Shown: piece after piece, positions 9,319 through 17,334 of the stretch | Layout: every line of letters starts with the position of its first letter | How positions within the stretch are numbered: position 1 is the stretch's first letter | Virus record (IMG/VR): IMGVR_UViG_3300025543_005566 | Coordinates: 1-60,409 of that record | DNA length: 60,409 nt | Source of the DNA: a virus | Direction: 5' to 3' (one strand) | Position numbers and translations under genes: made by a program | The notes under the pieces: model-generated | The model's input: the letters and a program-made list of their open reading frames with translations, nothing else | The model's database searches: none | What the model was told of the DNA's origin: nothing

Positions 9319-9909
9319 TTAGTTTTTAGTTTTAAATTCCCAAATATAACCATAAGCAGTTTTTTGATTCCCTCTACAACAGGCACCAATACCATCACTA
9401 TTAGGTTTGTTCATATATATTTGAGCTTCTTTTTGTGATTTAAATTCTTTAATTAAGTTTTTATCTAGATCATATTGGAGAACTGGTTGGTCAAGCCATG
9501 TTATAGGTCTTTCTTTAAGGAAATTTCTAGTTTCTTTAATTTTTTGTTTATGTTCCTTACTAAAAGGTTTTCCTTTATGTGCCATGGATTTTCCAGTTAG
9601 TGATTGTGATATTTTTTTACCTCGAGTTGGATGGGAAGAAATTTTTTGTTTAGTTAATTTACTCATTTTATCTAAACCTCCTCCCCCTTCATTTTTATTT
9701 AATAAATTATATCCTAAATCTTTGTATTTTTTAATATAATATTTTTCCCAACGTCTCCAATTTTTAACTTCACTTATGATAACCATTTCAATGTTATGGC
9801 CATAAGTTTGTTTATGGTTATGAAATCTAAAATATGGTTTTCTTGATTTACCAATATAAAAGGGTTTATTGTCTCCGTTATGTAAGTAATATATTTTGGT
9901 GTGTTCCAT
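9319..9909 (-). CDS. GIY-YIG homing endonuclease (196 aa)
   Basis: Freestanding mobile endonuclease. It begins MEHTKIYYLHNGDNKPFYIGKS (GIY-YIG core as KIYY...FYIG), continues to the NKNEGGGG linker, then has a NUMOD3-like helix (GKPFSKEHKQKIKET) and a NUMOD1-like module (VLQYDLDKNLIKEFKSQKEAQIYM) ending GYIWEFKTKN. The chosen ATG is preceded by the motif CATATGTATAATC, 2 bases away; the open frame extends 12 codons further. It lies between a small membrane-protein gene and thioredoxin without disrupting either. The domain order is the same as in the polymerase-locus copy, but the sequences are well diverged, so this is not a recent duplication. Confidence 0.87.
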   Translation of the reverse strand: MEHTKIYYLHNGDNKPFYIGKSRKPYFRFHNHKQTYGHNIEMVIISEVKNWRRWEKYYIKKYKDLGYNLLNKNEGGGGLDKMSKLTKQKISSHPTRGKKISQSLTGKSMAHKGKPFSKEHKQKIKETRNFLKERPITWLDQPVLQYDLDKNLIKEFKSQKEAQIYMNKPNSDGIGACCRGNQKTAYGYIWEFKTKN

Positions 9910-9911
9910 GA

Positions 9912-9922
9912 TTATACATATG
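9912..9922 (-). promoter_or_regulatory. Phage promoter motif before the endonuclease gene
   Basis: Coding strand CATATGTATAATC followed by ATG, almost the same as the site before the polymerase-locus endonuclease (ATATGTATAACT ATG). Confidence 0.42.
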
Positions 9923-9948
9923 TGCAAACTCAAGGAACACACCAAAAA

Positions 9949-10164
9949 TCATACTAATTCTTCTATAATACCTACAATTTCACTTACTACAAGTAAAATA
10001 GTGGCGGTTATTAAATTAAAAGGAATAAATCCGTAACCAATTATTCTAATACCTGATTTGATAAAAGAAATTCTGCGGTGCCATTTTTGATCTGGCATTT
10101 GTTCTAAGTTTTTCATTTTGCTTGAATATGTTCCCCTAAGGGCTTCTGTTAATCCATCACTCAT
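9949..10164 (-). CDS. Small predicted membrane protein, 71 aa
   Basis: Unrecognised. The N-terminal half is polar with basic residues (KWHRRISFIKSGIRI); the C-terminal half is one hydrophobic stretch (GFIPFNLITATILLVVSEIVGIIEEL) able to span the membrane. Its start overlaps the stop of the MazG-like gene by 4 bases (ATGA), so both are co-translated. It could be a small membrane adaptor or holin-like protein, but nothing specific supports that. Confidence 0.55.
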   Translation of the reverse strand: MSDGLTEALRGTYSSKMKNLEQMPDQKWHRRISFIKSGIRIIGYGFIPFNLITATILLVVSEIVGIIEELV

Positions 10165-10670
10165 TGTTCTAATTCTTCTTTAGTAAAAAATTGTTTGAGG
10201 TCTGGGCGGTAGTAGTTAATGTTTTTCATAACCTTAAAGTCCCTCGAGCGGTAAACAATATACCTATCACCAACGCTTTCATAGTGACAGGCTTCACCTT
10301 GCTCTTCGGATCTTTTTTCAACTGTTGCTTGTGCTTCTTCTTCAGTCGAACAAGCCTTCGATAAGTTAGAGCCTTGTACTTCTTGATAGGCTGGCCAAAT
10401 TTTATCCTTAAGACCATGTAGCATAGTGCCGTTCCCCAACGAAACGTAAGCAATGTCACACAAAGCGTCCAAAACCTCAACGATGTCACCTCGCTCACAT
10501 GCTTCTCTATACTCCTCAAGTTCTTCCAGTACGAAGTTGTATACGAATTCCCATTCTTTTTGTTCCGGTATTGTTGGCTCATAATTATTAATTTTTCCCA
10601 TTAATGAATTAAATTCCTCAACTTCATCCACAAATGGAATGTCTTTAAATAATACTAATTGTTTTCCCAT
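10161..10670 (-). CDS. MazG/HisE-like nucleotide pyrophosphohydrolase (169 aa)
   Basis: All-alpha NTP pyrophosphatase-like protein. The metal-binding pattern is visible as EELEEYREACERGD followed by EVLDALCDIAY (ExxE...ExxD type). The C-terminal half (GSNLSKACSTEEEAQATVE and the YIVYRSRDFKVMK strand region) is typical of phage versions annotated as phosphoribosyl-ATP pyrophosphohydrolase-like. It probably hydrolyses non-canonical or excess (d)NTPs, or affects (p)ppGpp-type signalling, during infection. It lies 5 bases downstream of folE, within the nucleotide-metabolism cluster. Family call good; substrate unknown. Confidence 0.75.
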   Translation of the reverse strand: MGKQLVLFKDIPFVDEVEEFNSLMGKINNYEPTIPEQKEWEFVYNFVLEELEEYREACERGDIVEVLDALCDIAYVSLGNGTMLHGLKDKIWPAYQEVQGSNLSKACSTEEEAQATVEKRSEEQGEACHYESVGDRYIVYRSRDFKVMKNINYYRPDLKQFFTKEELEQ

Positions 10671-10675
10671 AATTA

Positions 10676-11371
10676 TTAAATGTTATGTCCTCCGTTATTA
10701 ATTTTTAAACTGTCAAAAAACTCTTTACGAGCTAGGTTATTATTTTCTCTAAACACACCTGATGCTTTAGTAGTAATCATTGCTGCTCCTTGATGTTTAA
10801 CACCACGGCATGAAACACAGTTGTGAGTCCCTACAATAGTAACAATAACACCTTTATTACCTTCAGTAATTTTATCTACAGCATTGTGGATAGCAGATGT
10901 TAGTTGTTCTTGAATTGCTCCTCTACGACCAAATAATTCTACAATTCGGTTTAGTTTAGATAATCCAATTACCTGACCATCATCCCCGGCAATATAACCA
11001 ATATGAACTACACCCCCAATTGTTTGGTGGTGATGAGAACACATAGATGTAAGTGGGATATTCCTTTCAATAATAATACCATCATAACCATCACTTGGAA
11101 ATGAAGTAATAGGAGACATTGCTGTATAACGTCCTGCCCATAGATCATTTACATATGCCTTGGCTACACGACGGGGTGTTTCCATTGAATTAGGATCGTT
11201 TCTCCAATCACATTTTAAAGCATCTAGGAATTTACCATATGCCTTTTCGGCTTCCATTATCATTTTTTCTTTTTGCTTGTCTGAAAAGGGGAAGCCTTCA
11301 GCAACGCCATTAGCAAATCCTACTTGTACCACTTCTAATTCTTCGTGGATTTTACGTCGTTTATTCTCCAT
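10676..11371 (-). CDS. folE: GTP cyclohydrolase I (231 aa)
   Basis: Converts GTP to 7,8-dihydroneopterin triphosphate, the first step toward pterins and 7-deazaguanines. Zinc ligands are visible in SMCSHHHQ (Cys111, His114) and GTHNCVSCRGVKHQGA (Cys185). Other family blocks: ETPRRVAKAYVNDLWAG, IGYIAGDDGQVIGLSKLNRIVELFGRR, and QEQLTSAIHNAV. Length is normal. It starts directly after the stop of the phosphoribosyltransferase gene (TAA ATG). Since QueD, QueE, QueC and a DpdA-like transglycosylase are encoded 7-10 kb upstream on the same strand, its likely purpose is to feed preQ0 synthesis for DNA modification and not folate. Confidence 0.95.
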   Translation of the reverse strand: MENKRRKIHEELEVVQVGFANGVAEGFPFSDKQKEKMIMEAEKAYGKFLDALKCDWRNDPNSMETPRRVAKAYVNDLWAGRYTAMSPITSFPSDGYDGIIIERNIPLTSMCSHHHQTIGGVVHIGYIAGDDGQVIGLSKLNRIVELFGRRGAIQEQLTSAIHNAVDKITEGNKGVIVTIVGTHNCVSCRGVKHQGAAMITTKASGVFRENNNLARKEFFDSLKINNGGHNI

Positions 11372-11884
11372 TTATACTGTGTATATTGTACTTAAATTTC
11401 TATTGTGTCCATGTTCATCATCCATACCATATCCAATATACCAAGGGTCAAATACAGAATCAGTTTCTTGCTTCAAGATATGAAGTACTTTATCAAAGTC
11501 CAAGCTTTCTTTATAAATTGCTGCGACAGGGGTAATTGATCTTGGTTCTTTTACTTGGAGAAATTTAGAAACAGCTTTCATAGTATTACCTGAATCTAAA
11601 ATATCGTCTACAAGATAGACGTGTTTATTTTTAATTTTAGTTTCTAAGTCTTTAGTAACTACTAAATCACCTTGTTTTTTTCCATAGTATGATTTACAAC
11701 GGATAAAATCAATTTCAATAGGTACGTTGATTTGTTTTACTAAATCGCTAAAGAACATGAATCCACCATTTAAGATGCAAACTAATACTATAGGTGTAGA
11801 ATCATCTCGATGTTCATCGTTGATTTTTTTAGCTAGAATTTTAATTTGAATATCTAGCTCTTTTTCACTTATTGCTTTTTCCAT
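11372..11884 (-). CDS. Hypoxanthine(-guanine) phosphoribosyltransferase (170 aa)
   Basis: Purine salvage enzyme that joins a purine base to PRPP. The PRPP-binding loop is VYLVDDILDSGNTMKAV. Other family features are the CILNGGFMFFSDLV loop, SYYGKKQGD in the flexible lid region, and VFDPWYIGYGMDD near the C-terminus (base-binding Asp/Trp region). Length is typical. It is the first gene of an operon with folE and the MazG-like gene and has a host-type promoter ending only 4 bases before its ATG. By making IMP/GMP it could raise the GTP supply for FolE next door; that link is inferred from adjacency. Confidence 0.92.
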   Translation of the reverse strand: MEKAISEKELDIQIKILAKKINDEHRDDSTPIVLVCILNGGFMFFSDLVKQINVPIEIDFIRCKSYYGKKQGDLVVTKDLETKIKNKHVYLVDDILDSGNTMKAVSKFLQVKEPRSITPVAAIYKESLDFDKVLHILKQETDSVFDPWYIGYGMDDEHGHNRNLSTIYTV

Positions 11885-11888
11885 AATG

Positions 11889-11920
11889 TAAATATAAAAA
11901 AATTAGAGGGCTGCTCCCAA
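11889..11920 (-). promoter_or_regulatory. Host-type promoter overlapping a terminator, before the phosphoribosyltransferase
   Basis: Coding strand TTGG, 20 bases, TATATTTA, then CATT and ATG. The -33 has one mismatch to TTTG. The short gap to the ATG predicts a leaderless or nearly leaderless mRNA. The -33 element and spacer lie inside the terminator hairpin of the receptor gene upstream. Confidence 0.6.
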
Positions 11921-11936
11921 TTAAGGGAACAGCCTT
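11893..11936 (-). terminator. Rho-independent terminator after the TonB-receptor gene
   Basis: Coding strand GGCTGTTCCC, 6-base loop TTAATT, GGGAGCAGCC (nine of ten pairs), then TCTAATTTTTTT. It closes the receptor transcription unit. Confidence 0.85.
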
Positions 11937-11959
11937 CCAAAATTTATTTTTTAATTTCT

Positions 11960-14503
11960 TTAGAAATTAAGTTTTAAACTAGCATTAAATGTACGACCCC
12001 ATCCTGGGAATCCGTCTCTTAAGCCTGTTCCATCACTGTTATTACGGCCTTCAGCCCAATAGAAAGTATCAAGAACATTATAACACTGAACTTGTGCGTA
12101 TGAGTCTAAGCCTAATACTTTAAATTTAGCACCTACTCTTAAGTCGAGTAATCCATAAGCATCCATTTCATAAGGTTGGATTTTATCTTCAACAGTTTCA
12201 TTACTTGTTGGGTCATAGTTAGCATACAATTTATCATTGTAAACAAACTGACCACCAAAGTCAAATGTTCTGTTAATTTGGTATCGAGCTTTAAATCCTA
12301 ATTGTGTTTGAGGTGCGTTACCCACATACAAACCATCTGTAAATACCTGCACAGTATCAATTGATTGATCAATGTCAGATTGTAATGTAGCAAATACATC
12401 ACCTTCCCATTTCCAATCGCCTAATGACACTATACCACCCAAATCTAACTTATCAGTGGGTTTTGTATTAAATTCAACTTCAATACCTTTATGTAAAGCA
12501 CCCTGACCATTAATCAAAGCACGTGTAGTACCACCGTCAGCGGTAGGGATACGGCCTGAAAGTAATGTTTTGTCTTTCCATTGAGTGTAATAAGCATTTA
12601 CTTTAGTAGATACTTTTCTACCACTATAACCATAACCACCTTCGAATGCAAGAGCTTTCTCATTTACTACGTTATCAGAAATAACATTTTGGTAGTTTTG
12701 GAATAAAAATCCAAAGAATGGAGCACGTGAGTAGAAACCTGTATTAAAAAATACATTGTTTTTCTCATTGATGTTATAGTTAGCACCTGCTTTAACATTG
12801 TATCCTAAAATAGCAACGGTTTCAGATGTTTGGTCTGCTTCGTCAGCATAATTATATCTATCAATACGAGTATTCCAAGTATTAGAAACACTACCTGCAA
12901 GGAACGCACTTAAGTTATCCTTAGAATATTCGGCTTGACCGAATACTCCTGTATATCCTACTTTACCATCGTTGTCATAAGCAATTCTGTTAGCAAAGTC
13001 TGAACGTCCCGCCCAAAGTGAAGTTGAATTTTCATCAATTCCAATTTGTTGGTTACGTCCTGCTACTCCATCAACTGCATATTTGTACTCTTCAAACCAG
13101 TAATCACCACCCATTAAGTCTCTAACTTCACGGAAGTGTTCACCTTTATATTTACGTCCATCAATACCAAATGTAAAATCTAAGTTTTCATTAGGTTGAT
13201 GTCTTACAGTAGATAGTACACCTACCCAGTTATGGTTATTAACTGAGTTTCTGAGGATTGTATATGATCCTACAGTTGAGGTATCATTAGCTGCTGCAGC
13301 AGCATCCCAATCAATTTGACCATTTTCATCAGTTGGAGCATATTCTCCTAAAGGACCACTACCTCCACCTTTACCTACAGAAACGTAAGCTGAGGTTGCT
13401 ACTTGGGTTTTCTCATTAACATCCCAATAATGGTTTAAAGCAAATTGTGGTTTATGATAATAGTTATTACGCTGATTAAGCATCTCACCATTATAATATC
13501 CCCAGTCTTTGTTGTATGTGCTACCATATTCTTCTACTTCTCCAGGAGTTAACATTCGATCACGTTGCCCGTGTTCTTGAGGTGCTCCAATAGCAGTAAA
13601 AGTAAGCATATGATCTTCATTTAAATCCTTAGCATATGAAAGGAAGTATGAATTGGCTCTTACATAAGTACCATCTACATACCCATCACCATTAGTGTTA
13701 GAAACAACAGCAGTAACTGCTGCTCCGTCTTTCATTTTACCTGTTGAATAAGATAAGGTATTTTTTAATTGTCCGTAGCTAGAATATTGTGACTGGAAAC
13801 TTCCGCCTTTCTGAGCATCAGTTGTTTTAGTAACAATGTTCATAGTACCTCCAATAGAGTTAATAGCAAGTTTAGAAGCACCTAGACCTCTTTGAACTTG
13901 TACTTGTGAAACAGCATCGCCCAAACCATTCCAGTTAGACCAATATACCCAACCTGATTCCATATCGTTAACAGGGATACCGTTAATCAATACTGCAATG
14001 TTGCGTTGGTCAAATCCTCGAATGTTAATACGAGCATCACCTACTCCACCACCTTGTTTAGTAGCGTAAACGCCAGGGGTGACTTTTAATAATTCTGGAA
14101 ATTCCTGTGTACCAATGTATTCGGCAACTTCTGTTGCACTAATAGTTGATACCGCAACAGGAGTTTTCCTATCTACAGCAACGTTAGCAATAACAGATAC
14201 TTCTTCTAAACCTAAAGCAGTAGAGACAAGAGCAATTACGCCCATATCTGCAGCAGCTGGTAAGGTTAAGGATTCGTATCCTATAAAACTAACCACCAAG
14301 TTTCCACTTGGTGTATTGGATAATTCAAAGGTTCCATCAAGGTTAGTTGAGGTTCCTCTAGAATTACCTTCTAAATAAATACTTGCTCCTACAAGTTCAT
14401 TGCCTGTAGAAGCGTCTGTTACTTTACCTGTAATTTGGGCAAAGGATAGCGAGGACATTGTACACAATACCGTCACTAATACAAATTTTAACATTTGTTT
14501 CAT
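11960..14503 (-). CDS. TonB-dependent outer-membrane receptor (847 aa), phage-encoded
   Basis: Full-length outer-membrane receptor of Bacteroidota type. A signal peptide (MKQMLKFVLVTVLCTMSSLSFA) precedes a carboxypeptidase-regulatory-like domain (ITGKVTDASTGNELVGASIY...GTFELSN). Next come a TonB-box-like EEVSVIA near residue 100, a plug domain (TPGVYATKQGGGVGDARINI, LINGIPVNDMESGWVYWSNW, GASKLAINSIGGTMNIVT) and a large beta-barrel ending in WGRTFNASLKLNF with the terminal Phe expected for barrel assembly. It normally imports siderophores, vitamins or oligomers using TonB energy. The gene is intact and bracketed by terminators, i.e. a self-contained 'moron'. A whole receptor of this class in a phage is very unusual; substrate unknown. 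Confidence 0.95.
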   Translation of the reverse strand: MKQMLKFVLVTVLCTMSSLSFAQITGKVTDASTGNELVGASIYLEGNSRGTSTNLDGTFELSNTPSGNLVVSFIGYESLTLPAAADMGVIALVSTALGLEEVSVIANVAVDRKTPVAVSTISATEVAEYIGTQEFPELLKVTPGVYATKQGGGVGDARINIRGFDQRNIAVLINGIPVNDMESGWVYWSNWNGLGDAVSQVQVQRGLGASKLAINSIGGTMNIVTKTTDAQKGGSFQSQYSSYGQLKNTLSYSTGKMKDGAAVTAVVSNTNGDGYVDGTYVRANSYFLSYAKDLNEDHMLTFTAIGAPQEHGQRDRMLTPGEVEEYGSTYNKDWGYYNGEMLNQRNNYYHKPQFALNHYWDVNEKTQVATSAYVSVGKGGGSGPLGEYAPTDENGQIDWDAAAAANDTSTVGSYTILRNSVNNHNWVGVLSTVRHQPNENLDFTFGIDGRKYKGEHFREVRDLMGGDYWFEEYKYAVDGVAGRNQQIGIDENSTSLWAGRSDFANRIAYDNDGKVGYTGVFGQAEYSKDNLSAFLAGSVSNTWNTRIDRYNYADEADQTSETVAILGYNVKAGANYNINEKNNVFFNTGFYSRAPFFGFLFQNYQNVISDNVVNEKALAFEGGYGYSGRKVSTKVNAYYTQWKDKTLLSGRIPTADGGTTRALINGQGALHKGIEVEFNTKPTDKLDLGGIVSLGDWKWEGDVFATLQSDIDQSIDTVQVFTDGLYVGNAPQTQLGFKARYQINRTFDFGGQFVYNDKLYANYDPTSNETVEDKIQPYEMDAYGLLDLRVGAKFKVLGLDSYAQVQCYNVLDTFYWAEGRNNSDGTGLRDGFPGWGRTFNASLKLNF

Positions 14504-14544
14504 TGTTTAAAAAAATTTAAGGGGTTTGGTTAATATATAGAGAA

Positions 14545-14565
14545 GGGGAGACTTTTTGTCTCCCC
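14545..14565 (-). terminator. Rho-independent terminator between the DUF5675 gene and the receptor gene
   Basis: Perfect hairpin GGGGAGAC, loop AAAAA, GTCTCCCC, followed by TTCTCTATATATT (a weak U-rich tail). It lies right after the stop of the 164-residue gene and insulates the receptor gene from read-through. Confidence 0.75.
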
Positions 14566-14576
14566 TGTTATATTCT

Positions 14577-15071
14577 TTAATCTACCGAGTCGTAATCGGT
14601 GTACGTAATACTGACAATCCCATTATTACTTAATACTTCGGCAATAGGGGGATAGATTCTTTTATAATTATTTGTTGAAGAACCAATAAATCCGTCTTTT
14701 GTAATTTGGTTATTGTTTTGGGTGTCTCCTACTAATAAACATCCTGATGTATTTTCATCAGTGTTCCCAATATGGATAAGAATATATTCAAATCCAGGAA
14801 CGTCTCTTACCCAGAGCATTCCTTTGTTAAAATCAGAACCAAACCTTTCAGTATAGTCTTGATAAAATCCTCCCTCAGTACGAAGTGTAACATTGTATGT
14901 TCCAGCTGGTACTCGGGTTTCTGACATTACTTTTTCCTTTCTATACTCATCTTCAAGAGTATAAGATAGGAATTTACGTTGTCCATTTGTTATATCAAAC
15001 AACAATCCATTTGTTGAGTCGGCTTCACTTGAAAACCTTAAAACTTCTAACTGCATACTGGGTCTATTCAT
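14577..15071 (-). CDS. DUF5675-family protein (164 aa)
   Basis: Recognised by the family pattern: a strand region ending in the conserved LSYTLEDEYR, then ETRVPAGTYNVTLR, a VPGFEYILIHIGNTDENTSGCLLVG core with conserved His, Asn and Cys, and a C-terminal strand. DUF5675 proteins are common in phages of Bacteroidota and other hosts and often sit near lysis genes; the fold resembles L,D-transpeptidase-like catalytic domains, so a cell-wall role is possible but unproven. It overlaps the ThyX stop by 8 bases, so it is translated from the thyX mRNA, and is followed directly by a terminator. Confidence 0.82.
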   Translation of the reverse strand: MNRPSMQLEVLRFSSEADSTNGLLFDITNGQRKFLSYTLEDEYRKEKVMSETRVPAGTYNVTLRTEGGFYQDYTERFGSDFNKGMLWVRDVPGFEYILIHIGNTDENTSGCLLVGDTQNNNQITKDGFIGSSTNNYKRIYPPIAEVLSNNGIVSITYTDYDSVD

Positions 15072-15705
15072 ATCCTAATGCTTTTGAGATGACTGGAAAT
15101 TCTTGGATAAATATATGCTTTATCTCTTTTGCAACAAGTTGAATTTCCTTTTGAGCATGTCCATCATCTCTTAGTTCAAGAAAGTGAATCCAAGAACGAA
15201 TACTTCCTGTCATATGGATTTTGGTAGTAGTAGCTAATGGGAGAACCATACGAGCTTGTTCTCGAGCTACACCCGCCTCTAAAAGATCATTATAAAGTTT
15301 ATGACATCTTTCAAAGTGTATTTCAATATTCTTGTTTGCAAATACTCCATTTGGGAGAAGAGGATTAATTACTTCTGTTGAACTTTGTCTATTGTCTTCA
15401 CACTGTTCCCGTAATTCAATGGGTTCGAAGATATCCCCCAAACGATTAACATCTTGATATCGTTGACTAAATTCTTGGAAAGCGAAAGAACGGTGTCTGA
15501 TGAGTTGGATACCGATTGCTTTGGAAGTTTCAATTTCGAAGGTCGCATGCCCATGCTCCAACGGGCTCCAGTGTTTGTGTTGTACCAAGTAGCGAAGAAG
15601 GCCTTCCGGTTTATCTTTCTTATTCTTACGTGAACTAGATACACGTGCCACCTCAACAATGTGGTCTTCAGCATTTGGTGTAACATTTAATAAGGTAACT
15701 TTCAT
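15064..15705 (-). CDS. thyX: Flavin-dependent thymidylate synthase ThyX (213 aa)
   Basis: Makes dTMP from dUMP using FAD and methylene-tetrahydrofolate. The signature is at residues 70-83, RHRSFAFQEFSQRY, a variant of RHRxxSxNExSxRY with Phe, Ala and Gln replacing some common residues. Other family features are PLEHGHATFEIETSKAIGIQ upstream and the C-terminal MTGSIRSWIHFLELRDDGHAQKEIQ with conserved Arg and His. Length matches the family. It supplies dTTP precursors alongside the phage ribonucleotide reductase. It has its own host-type promoter, with DUF5675 co-transcribed downstream. Confidence 0.95.
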   Translation of the reverse strand: MKVTLLNVTPNAEDHIVEVARVSSSRKNKKDKPEGLLRYLVQHKHWSPLEHGHATFEIETSKAIGIQLIRHRSFAFQEFSQRYQDVNRLGDIFEPIELREQCEDNRQSSTEVINPLLPNGVFANKNIEIHFERCHKLYNDLLEAGVAREQARMVLPLATTTKIHMTGSIRSWIHFLELRDDGHAQKEIQLVAKEIKHIFIQEFPVISKALGYE

Positions 15706-15725
15706 TTGATTTTATAAAATTTAGA

Positions 15726-15756
15726 TAAATATATGACCCATCTATTAAGATGCCAA
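15726..15756 (-). promoter_or_regulatory. Host-type promoter for thyX
   Basis: Coding strand TTGG, 19 bases, TATATTTA, placed in the gap after the secreted-protein gene; about 20 bases separate the -7 element from the thyX ATG. One mismatch in the -33. Confidence 0.6.
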
Positions 15757-15758
15757 GT

Positions 15759-17255
15759 TTATCTAAAAATTGTTATATATCCTGAAGTTTGGAATGTATG
15801 GGAAGGGTTGTATCCTTTACCTTTAACGGTATAAACGTAAATTCCATCAGCTACATAATGACTTCCATTAGAATTAGAACCCTCCCAGACTTCCCCTATA
15901 ATATTAGATTCCCAAACTAGTCTCCCCCATCTATCAAAAATTAAAACTTGAAATTCAATCCAACATTCAGAATCTGTTACTATAGACCAACCATCATTTA
16001 ACCCATCATTATTAGGGGTAAACACATTAGGTGCAAAATATAAACCATCACAAGAATCATAAACGCAACTGCCATCTTCTAGGGTTGCTGAGGGGTTATA
16101 ATTAATAGCTTGAAGATCTGTACATCCTGCTAAGTAAATAACACACGAACCATCGTCCACAGTAGCGAGTGGGTTATAATTTGAGGCAATTGGATTAGTA
16201 CACCCAAATATAGTAAATTCACAAGAACCGTCATCAATATTGGCGAACGGGTTATAATTGATCGCACTATTGTCAGTGCAACCCAGCACATCATAAAGGC
16301 AACTTTCATCATCGATATTAGCTTCGGGGTTATAATTGTTAGCATCAACATCAGTACAACCATAAATATCAGGGCATAAGTTAATTAGTTCTATTACTTG
16401 ATGGGGTAATACATCATTTATATTTTGACCCGTATTATTTAAGTTATAAAGGGTTAAGGTAAGTTCACAATAATCCCCATTATTAATCTCTTCTAAAAGG
16501 GGTTCTAAAATTATACTTAAAATACCATTGCTTAAGTCTAATATAATAGGATTATCAGATTCATAAATTTGTTGCCCTCCTATATTAACGTTTATATTTC
16601 CTACATCTGTAGCAAAAGTTAAGGTAAACCCAAAAACATAGGGGTTATCATAAGGGTATTGGTTATACCAAGCGGAATTTATTATATTAGGACAGTAGGT
16701 TGAATGTGGGATTATAGTTAATTCTTCGGTTTCTAAATTAAAATCTATTAATTCTATTTCACAAACATCATTACAAAAATTATCTCCGTCTGGGTTGTCA
16801 CATCCATCACTTAAAACTTCAGTCCAAAGTGTACCATCCTCATTAAAAATCCATTGATAACAATCCGTGCTATAGATAGGTACTAAGGCAAGTTTAAAGG
16901 ATATATACTCACTCCCAGTCCACCCTGCGTAAGGTGTCCAATTCCCCGGAACATTTTCAGGTAGAGGAATATCAAATACTGGGGTTGATATAAATCTACT
17001 TTGTCCTGGGAGGATAGGTATAGGATTTAAATTAAAGTCCCATATAGGACCTGATATGAATCCTGATAGAGCCCAATCCATGTATAAGGGTCCCCCAGAA
17101 TATGGAATTATATCATCATTTTGAATTTCAAATGCAAAGGAAATACCAGGGTTATGATCAATTACTTGGATTGATCCGGGAGTTATGTATACATCACATT
17201 GCCCCCATCCAGTATAGCTAGTTACTAATAATAGTAGTAATAAGAGTTTTTTCAT
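15759..17255 (-). CDS. Secreted protein with type IX secretion sorting domain and four Cys-rich repeats (498 aa)
   Basis: An exported protein in a phage genome. A signal peptide (MKKLLLLLLLVTSYTGWGQ) leads to about 280 residues of beta-rich sequence without clear family. Four tandem repeats of the form GCTDxxAxNYNPxAxxDDGSC then occupy residues 299-400. The C-terminal 95 residues (FAPNVFTPNNDGLNDGW, FQVLIFDRWGRLVWES, GIYVYTVKGKG) form a CHU_C/type-B sorting domain that directs substrates to the Bacteroidota type IX system and the cell surface. The gene follows a terminator and a possible promoter, as for an accessory 'moron'. It could change the infected cell's surface, block superinfection, or be a captured host adhesin. 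Confidence 0.9.
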   Translation of the reverse strand: MKKLLLLLLLVTSYTGWGQCDVYITPGSIQVIDHNPGISFAFEIQNDDIIPYSGGPLYMDWALSGFISGPIWDFNLNPIPILPGQSRFISTPVFDIPLPENVPGNWTPYAGWTGSEYISFKLALVPIYSTDCYQWIFNEDGTLWTEVLSDGCDNPDGDNFCNDVCEIELIDFNLETEELTIIPHSTYCPNIINSAWYNQYPYDNPYVFGFTLTFATDVGNINVNIGGQQIYESDNPIILDLSNGILSIILEPLLEEINNGDYCELTLTLYNLNNTGQNINDVLPHQVIELINLCPDIYGCTDVDANNYNPEANIDDESCLYDVLGCTDNSAINYNPFANIDDGSCEFTIFGCTNPIASNYNPLATVDDGSCVIYLAGCTDLQAINYNPSATLEDGSCVYDSCDGLYFAPNVFTPNNDGLNDGWSIVTDSECWIEFQVLIFDRWGRLVWESNIIGEVWEGSNSNGSHYVADGIYVYTVKGKGYNPSHTFQTSGYITIFR

Positions 17256-17280
17256 GGGTTTTATTTTAAAAGTGAACCTT

Positions 17281-17312
17281 TAAATATAACCATTACATCT
17301 ATAAATATTAAA
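17281..17312 (-). promoter_or_regulatory. Possible promoter for the type IX-secreted protein gene
   Basis: Coding strand TTTA, 20 bases, TATATTTA, with the -33 one base off TTTG; a copy of the phage motif AATATTTATAG lies inside the spacer. Either or both could drive the downstream gene, 25 bases away. Confidence 0.4.
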
Positions 17313-17334
17313 AAGGGGCACATTCCTGTGCCCC
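17310..17334 (-). terminator. Rho-independent terminator after the HNH endonuclease gene
   Basis: Perfect hairpin GGGGCACA, loop GGAA, TGTGCCCC, followed directly by TTTTTAAT on the coding strand. It starts at the stop codon of the HNH gene. Confidence 0.88.

Noticed and set aside
10226-10582. 118-codon minus-strand frame inside the MazG-like gene
   Set aside because: It is in another frame of a well-supported gene, basic and low-complexity in appearance, with no independent evidence.
15740-15760. Possible terminator between thyX and the secreted-protein gene
   Set aside because: Only a long-loop inverted repeat (AGATAAA...TTTATCT) is seen, with no compact stem and U-tract; the sequence is better explained by the thyX promoter.
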